Assembly: GCA_014380985.1 (NCBI GenBank)
Contig: JACMIU010000468.1
Coordinates: 1-6,806 of the forward strand
Source: Armatimonadota bacterium
Lineage (GTDB): Bacteria > Armatimonadota > Armatimonadia > Armatimonadales > Armatimonadaceae
Direction: 5' to 3'
DNA length: 6,806 nucleotides
Shown here: positions 1 to 4,774 of the stretch, in pieces
Numbering within the stretch: position 1 is the first letter of the stretch
Layout: each line of letters starts with the position of its first letter
The notes under the pieces: generated by a model
Seen by the model: only the letters and a program-made list of their open reading frames with translations
Database searches by the model: none
What the model was told of the DNA's origin: nothing
Position numbers and translations under genes: made by a program

Positions 1-861
1 GCGGGAAAAATGACATTGACTTTGGAAATGTCGAAACGGTGATTGTTCTTGCCGAGGCGGTCGAGCAATTAGAATCTTCCGCGAGCGTGCGCGATGTCGC
101 GGCGTCCACCGAGGCGGCGCGACTTGCCGGGGCGACCGTGTACACGATTCCCGCCGATTTTGACACCTGCGAGACGGCGGAGAATGCCCTATTTCATGTG
201 CCGACGCAAACCGCCCCCACCCCGACCAGCTGGAACAGTTTCATTGCTACGGCGGAACGGGACACCGCGCATTTCGACGCCGCCAACGCCAAAAACCTGC
301 GCCTTGTCAACACGCCGGACGAACATTTGAACGCGCAGGAGTTCGCTTGCCCGTGCTGTTGCCGAAGTCGGCGGGTATCCCGTGTTTGTCAAGGGCGCGA
401 TGCAGTCGCGCAAAGCGAAAGGCTACAAGGCGTGTGTCGCCGCGTCGCTGGAGGAACTTATCACTCTCACGAACGCGCTTTTGGGTCTCGAAAGCCGGGC
501 GCGGGGGCGCGTCGCCGTGCGCGAGTTGTTGCCGCTCGCGCCCGCTGGACAAGCCCCGAACGGCTTTCCGATGGGGCGCGAGTTCCGCGTTTTCGTGTTT
601 CGCGGCGCGATTGTCGGCGCGGGGTACTACTGGGAAAGCGCGAAAAACCATCTCGATATTCTGACGCCGAGTGAAACGCAAGCCGTTCACGCGCTTGCCA
701 TTAATGCCGCCGCCCGCATCAGGACGCCGTATATCGCGGTGGACATCGGGCAACTCGATAGCGGTGCATGGCGCGTTATCGAAACCGGCGACGCACAGTT
801 TTCCGGCTTGTCCCGGATTCCCAAAATCGCGCTCTGGAACCGATTGCGACAGTCCCTTTGA
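1..861 (+). pseudogene. ATP-grasp domain protein, 5'-partial, with internal deletion and frameshift
   Basis: The reading frame is already open at the left edge (codons from position 3), so the start lies upstream; the GTG at 39 has no ribosome binding site. Frame A runs to about 344 and ends its recognisable part with LRLVNTPDEHLNAQEF, a motif typical of the pre-ATP-grasp and linker part of ATP-grasp (DUF4343-like) proteins. From about 349 the homologous sequence is in another frame: ARAVAEVGGYPVFVKGA carries the ATP-binding lysine. It is followed by GREFRVFVFRGAIVGAGYYW and by VDIGQLDSG...VIETGDAQFSGL, with the acidic metal-binding residues, and stops with TGA at 859-861. Family members usually have roughly 20-30 residues between the EF motif and the lysine strand; these are absent. 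I infer a deletion whose length is not a multiple of three. Without it the product would be an ATP-dependent carboxylate-amine ligase of unknown substrate. A sequencing or assembly error is the main alternative. Family assignment is fairly sure; pseudogene status is less so. Confidence 0.7.
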
Positions 862-904
862 CGCGATACAAGGTACAGTGGGAAACAGGAAAGGATAGAA
901 AGAT

Positions 905-1612
905 ATGGCGACACTGACCGCACCAATCCCGCAAGCGGCGGACGAAATAATTTATCCTGAAAGTGACGGCAAGCGTATGGCGGACAGCACGGAGCAGGCA
1001 CGTTGGATGACCTTTCTCTATTCCAATTTGGAAAACTGGTACAAAGAAGATCCCAACGTTTTCGTAGCGATAGACCTGCTCTGGTATCCGGTGAAGGGCG
1101 AGTCGAAAACAACCTACGCGCCGGATGTTATGTTGGTGTTCGGTCGCCCCAAGTTTCCCCGGCGGTCGTACTTGCAGTGGGAAGAAAACGACGTTGCCCC
1201 GCAAGTGGTTTTCGAGATTGTTTCGCGCACGAACACGCCCGGCGAGATGATGGCGAAATCGGCGTTTTATCAACGCTATGGCGTCGAGGAGTGTTATCTG
1301 TACGACCCGGATACCGGCTCGCTGGAAGTGGTGCTGTTCACGCCGCAGGGCTTGCAATATATCGCGGTTCAACACGAGTGGACAAGCCCACGCCTCGGCA
1401 TCCGGTTTGTGCCGGTTGCGCGCGCGCCGATGGAGGTTTACCTGCCCGATGGGGAGCCATTCCGCACCCTTGCCGAACAGACGGCATTAACCCGGTTTCA
1501 TTCCGAACGTGCCGACGCCGAACGCGAACGTGCCGACGCCGAACGTGCCGCGAAGGAACGGCTTGCCGATAAATTACGCGCTCTGGGCATTGACCCGGAT
1601 ACCATTGAGTAA
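905..1612 (+). CDS. Uma2 family endonuclease-like protein (DUF820)
   Basis: This 235-residue protein matches the Uma2/DUF820 family, which has a PD-(D/E)XK restriction-endonuclease-like fold; members are often highly multicopy and their cellular role is largely unknown. The core motifs are in order: APDVMLVFG (Asp74), PQVVFEIVS (Glu104), then K118 and FYQRYGVEECYLYDPDTG (119-138). The usual EVLSPST stretch reads EIVSRTNTP here, which resembles the subgroup with an 'N-T-P-x-E-M' segment. The tail (about 190-225) is a charged helix with two ERADAER heptads and probably forms a coiled coil; it ends in LRALGIDPDTIE, a common ending in long Uma2 proteins. The ATG at 905 follows an AAGGA-type Shine-Dalgarno at about 891-895. 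It lies 43 nt after the broken ATP-grasp gene and 48 nt before hemQ. Fold assignment is confident; nuclease activity is only inferred. Confidence 0.88.
   Translation: MATLTAPIPQAADEIIYPESDGKRMADSTEQARWMTFLYSNLENWYKEDPNVFVAIDLLWYPVKGESKTTYAPDVMLVFGRPKFPRRSYLQWEENDVAPQVVFEIVSRTNTPGEMMAKSAFYQRYGVEECYLYDPDTGSLEVVLFTPQGLQYIAVQHEWTSPRLGIRFVPVARAPMEVYLPDGEPFRTLAEQTALTRFHSERADAERERADAERAAKERLADKLRALGIDPDTIE
1505..1546 (+). repeat. 21-bp tandem duplication encoding two ERADAER heptads
   Basis: Two adjacent 21-bp units (1505-1525 and 1526-1546) differ at one base and each encodes ERADAER. A further GAACGTGCCG-like start follows at 1541. The unit length equals one coiled-coil heptad, so gain or loss of a unit keeps both frame and helix register. 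It lies in the C-terminal tail of the Uma2 protein. Confidence 0.85.
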
Positions 1613-1645
1613 CTGTTCCGTGTGCTAAACAGGAGACGAAAGCGG

Positions 1646-1660
1646 TACAATAGACGTATT
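1646..1660 (+). promoter_or_regulatory. Candidate -10 element (TACAAT) of a near-leaderless promoter for hemQ
   Basis: TACAAT at 1646-1651 lies 9 nt before the ATG at 1661, which would put transcription start around 1658, only a few bases before the start codon. No Shine-Dalgarno is seen at a normal distance; the AGGAG at 1631-1635 is about 25 nt away. No good -35 hexamer is visible 16-18 nt upstream, so this remains a candidate. Confidence 0.3.
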
Positions 1661-2371
1661 ATGTCAACCGAAACCGATGCCAACCTGCCGCGCCAATTTG
1701 TTCAGTACGCCTTTTTTGCCGTAGACCCGGCGTGGCGGCGTTTGCCCGAAGATGTTCGCAAAACCGGGAAAGAAGAGTTCGCCGCCATCGTAGACGATTA
1801 CCGGGGACGCGCCGTGGTCGTGCCGTTCTCGACCGTCGCCACGCGCCCCGACGCTGACTTTTGCCTGTGGCGCATTGCCTACGATTTGGAAGTGTTTCAG
1901 GAAATGTCGGCGCGGCTTCTTGCCACCGGTTTGGGGCAGTACCTGACGCGCCCGTACTCGTTCACCGGGCAGGCGAAAACGTCGGTGTACGAGGACGAGT
2001 TTATCCATCCCTCGCAAGAGGAAAAGCGTAGCCGCGTTCGACCGGGCGAGTTCAAGTACCTGTTTGCGTATCCGTTCGTGAAAAGCCGCGAGTGGTTTTT
2101 GCTTCCCGCCGAGGAGCGGCGCGACATTATGAAGGAGCATATTCGCGTCGGACATGAGTACCCCTCGATTAAACTGAACACGATTTACTCGTTCGGCTTG
2201 GACGACCAAGAGTGGGTAGTGGCGTTTGAATCGAACCGCCCGTCCGACTTCGTGGATTTGGTGATGGAACTGCGAAATACTACGTCCAGCAAGTACACGG
2301 TGCGCGACACGCCGATTTTCACTTGCATTCGCGGCGACATCCGGCAGGTGCTGGATACCCTCGGTGGATAG
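1661..2371 (+). CDS. hemQ: Chlorite-dismutase-family heme protein, probable coproheme decarboxylase (HemQ/ChdC)
   Basis: This 236-residue protein has the length and layout of HemQ/ChdC. That enzyme oxidatively decarboxylates two propionates of Fe-coproporphyrin III to make heme b, the last step of the coproporphyrin-dependent pathway in the cytoplasm. FKYLFAYPFVKSREWFLLP (131-149) aligns with the conserved YP(M/F)xK...W segment, making Tyr137 the likely radical tyrosine. MKEHIRVGHEYP (157-168) aligns with the proximal-heme segment, making His160 the iron ligand. It is followed by TIYSFGLDDQEWVVAFE (174-190) and ELRNTTSSKYTVRDTPIFT, both characteristic of the heme-synthesis clade. In my alignment by eye, the position held by the catalytic Arg of true chlorite dismutases is Leu172, which argues against chlorite detoxification. 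I chose ATG 1661 over GTG 1622 because conservation begins with the PRQFVQYAFF strand and the upstream residues are basic and family-atypical. It heads a compact four-gene run. Confidence 0.85.
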   Translation: MSTETDANLPRQFVQYAFFAVDPAWRRLPEDVRKTGKEEFAAIVDDYRGRAVVVPFSTVATRPDADFCLWRIAYDLEVFQEMSARLLATGLGQYLTRPYSFTGQAKTSVYEDEFIHPSQEEKRSRVRPGEFKYLFAYPFVKSREWFLLPAEERRDIMKEHIRVGHEYPSIKLNTIYSFGLDDQEWVVAFESNRPSDFVDLVMELRNTTSSKYTVRDTPIFTCIRGDIRQVLDTLGG

Positions 2372-2372
2372 G

Positions 2373-2609
2373 GTGAACAAACCGGTGCGGGTTTGTTGCG
2401 GGGCGCGATGCGGGGCGGAGCCGAATCACAAGGCGATTTACGCCGCCATCGAAACCGCCGCTAACCGTGCCGGATTTGATGTCGTGCCGACGATGTGCCG
2501 CGCCCTCTGTACCGGGGGCGTCACGGTGATTTTGCCAAACGGCGTAGCGCGGAAGGTATCGGACACGCAAACGGCGAATAGCGTTTTGAACGCTTCGGCG
2601 TTCCCTTAA
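2373..2609 (+). CDS. Thioredoxin-like [2Fe-2S] ferredoxin, small
   Basis: A protein of about 78 residues with the cysteine pattern of the thioredoxin-like (2Fe-2S) ferredoxin family (COG3411 type, related to the NuoE C-terminal domain). VCCGARCG near the N terminus supplies Cys8, Cys9 and Cys13; TMCRALCTGGVTVILPNG supplies Cys42 and Cys46, followed by the conserved G-x-V-x-(I/V)-x-P-x-G turn. One of the first three cysteines is surplus to the four cluster ligands. It would carry electrons in the cytoplasm; the partner is unknown. The GTG start at 2373 is 1 nt after the hemQ stop and is preceded by GGTGG at 2363-2367; an alternative GTG at 2364 would overlap hemQ by 8 nt. The close packing points to translational coupling with hemQ. 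The family call is good; the exact start is uncertain by three codons. Confidence 0.8.
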   Translation: MNKPVRVCCGARCGAEPNHKAIYAAIETAANRAGFDVVPTMCRALCTGGVTVILPNGVARKVSDTQTANSVLNASAFP

Positions 2610-2612
2610 ACT

Positions 2613-2906
2613 ATGCGAACCATTACCGAATTATATACCGTGCTGTTCACACCCGCGATGCAGAACCTCGCGCTGGTCGCGCCGCTCGCCAAAAAGTTTC
2701 GCCTCGACGTGATTATCCACCGGGCGATTATCAACGAAGCCGGGGGCTTTATCGAACTGCGCCTCACGGGATCGCCGGAGGAAATCGGTCGCGCCGTCGC
2801 TGACCTGCAAACCACCGGCGCGATGATTACCGGACCGCTCGTAGACACCGGCTCGGACGGCGACGAACTCGACCCGCGCCCCGCCTATGTCGGGCGCGGC
2901 ACGTAG
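2613..2906 (+). CDS. Stand-alone NIL-domain protein
   Basis: This 97-residue protein is nearly all one NIL domain (ferredoxin-like beta-alpha-beta fold). That domain is best known at the C terminus of the methionine ABC ATPase MetN, where it senses methionine, and in NIL-ferredoxin fusions linked to sulfur amino-acid synthesis. The pattern runs from VLFTPAMQNLALVAPLAKKF (10-29) through DVIIHRAIINEAGGFIELRLTG to SPEEIGRAVADLQTTGAMI (54-72). This matches the family's helix after 'TP', the central GG-containing hairpin ending in LxLxG, and the second helix. An acidic tail of about 20 residues follows. The ATG at 2613 is 3 nt after the ferredoxin stop and has no Shine-Dalgarno of its own, so translation is probably coupled. 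Being next to a [2Fe-2S] ferredoxin gene, it looks like a split version of a NIL-ferredoxin pair. Ligand and function are unknown. Confidence 0.72.
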   Translation: MRTITELYTVLFTPAMQNLALVAPLAKKFRLDVIIHRAIINEAGGFIELRLTGSPEEIGRAVADLQTTGAMITGPLVDTGSDGDELDPRPAYVGRGT

Positions 2907-2918
2907 GATACCCCGCTC

Positions 2919-3779
2919 TTGCTGACCGCGCTACTTGCCATCGGTTCCGCGACGCTACGGCTCTGGTCGCCGCTCGTTTTGGCGGCGATGGGCGGCGTGG
3001 TGTCGGAACGCGCCGGGGTCGTTAATATCGCCCTCGAAGCCGAGATGCTCGCCGGGTGCTTCGCGTCGGTGGCGGCGGCACAGGCGACCGGATCGCCCGT
3101 GGTCGGCGTTCTCGCGGGAATGCTCGCCGGGGCATTGGTCGGTTTGCTACACGCTTTTTTCACACAGTACCTTCGCGTCGCGCATATTTTAAGCGGCGTC
3201 GCCCTGAACCTCGCCCTGCTCGGCTTCACATCTTACGCGGTGCGACTCTACCCCGGCGGCTCGCTCGACACCAAAGCCACCGTGCCGGACGCTGTGACTA
3301 CGGGGCTGGCATTTGTCGCGGTTGCCGCCGTTTGGTTCGTGCTAAACAAGACCGCGCTCGGTCTGCGCCTTCGCGCCATCGGCGAAAACCCCGAAGCGGC
3401 GCGGTCGGCGGGCGTCAATGTCCCGGCGATTCGCTACGGCGCGGTGATTGTTTCTGGTGCGCTCGCGGGCTTAGGCGGCGTCGCGCTCGCCCTTGCTGGT
3501 CTCGGCGCATTCCGGCAAAACATGACCGCCGGGCGCGGCTATGTCGCGCTCGCGGCGGTGATTTTCGGTCGGTGGACGCCGCTCGGTGCGGCGGGCGCGG
3601 CACTCGTGTTCGCGCTCGGCGACGCCCTTCAGCAAGCACTGCAAACCGACGGACGATTAAACATTCCCCCCGACTTCCTGACGCTACTGCCGTATGTGCT
3701 GACGCTTCTCGCGCTCGGCTTCATGGGTTCTAAAACGTCCGCCCCCGCCTCCCTCGGAACGGACGATGTAAGCGTTTAG
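2919..3779 (+). CDS. ABC transporter permease, nucleoside/simple-sugar type (BmpA-NupOPQ / RbsC superfamily)
   Basis: A 286-residue inner-membrane permease of the BPD_transp_2 family, closest by motif to the second permease (NupQ/YufQ type) of BMP-lipoprotein nucleoside importers. ERAGVVNIALEAEML (30-44) matches the family's SERxGVxNIxLEGxM signature. GLRLRAIGENPEAARSAGVN (148-167) is the cytoplasmic coupling loop that contacts the ATPase. MTAGRGYVALAAVIFGRWTP (211-230) is the conserved late segment. About eight hydrophobic spans are visible (near 3-24, 38-56, 62-82, 88-110, 127-145, 173-197, 215-240, 255-275). The TTG start at 2919 follows AGGA at 2905-2908; no ATG exists upstream in frame after the preceding stop. 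No ATPase, binding lipoprotein or first permease lies in the window, so the rest of the transporter must be elsewhere or lost. It ends 16 nt before the convergent LysR gene. Confidence 0.87.
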   Translation: MLTALLAIGSATLRLWSPLVLAAMGGVVSERAGVVNIALEAEMLAGCFASVAAAQATGSPVVGVLAGMLAGALVGLLHAFFTQYLRVAHILSGVALNLALLGFTSYAVRLYPGGSLDTKATVPDAVTTGLAFVAVAAVWFVLNKTALGLRLRAIGENPEAARSAGVNVPAIRYGAVIVSGALAGLGGVALALAGLGAFRQNMTAGRGYVALAAVIFGRWTPLGAAGAALVFALGDALQQALQTDGRLNIPPDFLTLLPYVLTLLALGFMGSKTSAPASLGTDDVSV

Positions 3780-3795
3780 CGTAACAGGAAGCGCG

Positions 3796-4689
3796 TTAAA
3801 GAGCGATAGCGCGGACAATGCGGCGCAATATCTTCCCGAATGGGGAACGGTTGTCGGGAGGGAAGACCGCCCAAACTTCGGCGCAGAGCGATTCCGGCGC
3901 ATCGGAAATGGGTAGAACCCGCAAGCCGGCAATGTTGCTGAATAAGAAGTTTGCCGGAATCAGCAAAACCCCGACGCCCGCCGTGACCAGTGCCAAGCAG
4001 TTTTGGCGCGGGGCGCGGTGGTGTATCTGCGGCGCGAGACCGGACGCTTTGCACGCACCGATAACGCGGTCATAGTAGCGCGGATATTCGTCCCTCTCGT
4101 GCAGGATAATCGTTTCCCGTGCAAGTCCGGCAAACGCGAAAGTGTCGTTGTTTGCGTGGGGATGGTTTTCTGTCACGAGTATTCGTAGCGGCTCTCGGTG
4201 AAGCAGTACGCTTTCCAAGCCGTCCCCCGTCAACGGTTCGTCGCAGAACCCCATAACGCCGTCGCCCCGGCATAGTTGTTCTTTTTGTGCGTCGCCCGTC
4301 ATTTCCACCAAATCTACGGCAACGACATGCTCCGACTGGCGCAATTGAGACACGATCTGCGGCACGACCGTTTGCAACGCAAGAGGCGTGTAGACAAGAC
4401 GCAGTTGCCCCGCTTGTTGCCGAATAGCCGTCCGCACCGTGTCCGCCGCGCTATCGAGCCGCGTGAGCAGTGTGCGAGCCTCGGTTATCAAAACCTCGCC
4501 CACGGGGGTCAAAGAAACGCGGCGCGTCGTGCGCTCGAAAAGCCGAACACCGACGATGCGTTCCGCCTCCGCGACGATGCGCGTGAGCGGCGGTTGCGAC
4601 ATATGAAGCCGCGTTGCCGCCCGCCCGAAGTTGAGTTCCTCGGCAAGCATCACAAGGCATCGCAGTTGGTGCAGTTCTAATTGATTCAT
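3796..4689 (-). CDS. LysR-family transcriptional regulator
   Basis: A 297-residue LysR-type regulator of normal length. The N-terminal winged helix-turn-helix (about 4-62) contains NFGRAATRLHMSQPPLTRIV as the HTH and recognition helix, and VRLFERTTRRVSLTPVGEVL as the wing. A linker helix (65-92) leads into the periplasmic-binding-protein-like effector domain (about 94-294). That domain has the typical VVPQIV segment, PLRILVTENHPHA, and GVGVLLIPANF. Six cysteines (11, 140, 149, 213, 231, 269) are present but I see no OxyR-like cysteine pair. It is divergent from the flavoprotein gene, with an 85-nt gap to its ATG. This is the classical arrangement in which a LysR regulator controls its neighbour and itself. 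No Shine-Dalgarno precedes the ATG; a promoter with start at the A of ATG is visible. The inducer cannot be told from sequence. Confidence 0.93.
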   Translation of the reverse strand: MNQLELHQLRCLVMLAEELNFGRAATRLHMSQPPLTRIVAEAERIVGVRLFERTTRRVSLTPVGEVLITEARTLLTRLDSAADTVRTAIRQQAGQLRLVYTPLALQTVVPQIVSQLRQSEHVVAVDLVEMTGDAQKEQLCRGDGVMGFCDEPLTGDGLESVLLHREPLRILVTENHPHANNDTFAFAGLARETIILHERDEYPRYYDRVIGACKASGLAPQIHHRAPRQNCLALVTAGVGVLLIPANFLFSNIAGLRVLPISDAPESLCAEVWAVFPPDNRSPFGKILRRIVRAIAL

Positions 4690-4705
4690 GAGTACAGCGT
4701 ATCAA
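4681..4705. promoter_or_regulatory. Inverted repeat TTGAT-N15-ATCAA over the LysR start codon and -10
   Basis: TTGAT at 4681-4685 and ATCAA at 4701-4705 are exact reverse complements and flank the LysR start codon and candidate -10. The location would suit autorepression. Arms of five bases occur by chance quite often, so this is weak. Confidence 0.18.
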
Positions 4706-4724
4706 TGATCTTCTCAAAACGCAA
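4696..4724 (-). promoter_or_regulatory. Candidate sigma70-type promoter of the LysR gene, giving a leaderless transcript
   Basis: Read on the minus strand: TTGCGT (4724-4719), a 17-nt spacer, then TACGCT (4701-4696). The expected +1 is 4689, which is the A of the LysR ATG. The lack of any Shine-Dalgarno fits a leaderless message. The hexamers are only partial matches to consensus, but the spacing is ideal. Confidence 0.4.
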
Positions 4725-4732
4725 AAACGTTG

Positions 4733-4758
4733 CGATTAGAACGATCGTATTTCAATCG
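4733..4758. promoter_or_regulatory. Candidate LysR operator: nested palindromes in the divergent intergenic region
   Basis: A perfect 8-bp palindrome ACGATCGT (4741-4748) is enclosed by the inverted pair CGATT (4733-4737) and AATCG (4754-4758), with centres one base apart. A T-N11-A spacing also occurs (T4737, A4749), though it is not centred on the palindrome. The position suits regulator binding: upstream of the LysR -35 and 16-41 nt before the flavoprotein ATG at 4775. Function is inferred. Confidence 0.35.
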
Positions 4759-4765
4759 AAAGGTG
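4759..4765 (+). promoter_or_regulatory. Ribosome binding site AAAGGTG supporting the ATG at 4775
   Basis: AAAGGTG ends 9 nt before ATG 4775. This favours the start that includes the twin-arginine leader over the upstream TTG at 4730, which has no such site. Confidence 0.6.
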
Positions 4766-4774
4766 AAAAAATCC

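Noticed and set aside
858..879. TTGACG and TACAGT ahead of the Uma2 gene as a promoter
   Set aside because: The hexamers are only 10 nt apart, too close for a sigma70-type promoter, and no alternative -35 lies 16-18 nt upstream of TACAGT.
1664..2380. Long minus-strand open frame opposite hemQ
   Set aside because: Shadow of hemQ in GC-rich codons; the translation has no recognisable domain and the plus strand carries clear family motifs.
3056..3733. 225-codon plus-strand frame inside the permease gene
   Set aside because: Arg/Pro-rich out-of-frame translation of the permease; no family resemblance.
3780..3815. Bidirectional terminator between the convergent permease and LysR genes
   Set aside because: Only 16 nt separate the stops, and the sole stem possible is 4 bp of self-complementary CGCG with a long loop.
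4730..4774. TTG 4730 as start of the flavoprotein
   Set aside because: It lacks a ribosome binding site and would place extra residues before a Tat-like leader; ATG 4775 has AAAGGTG at good spacing.
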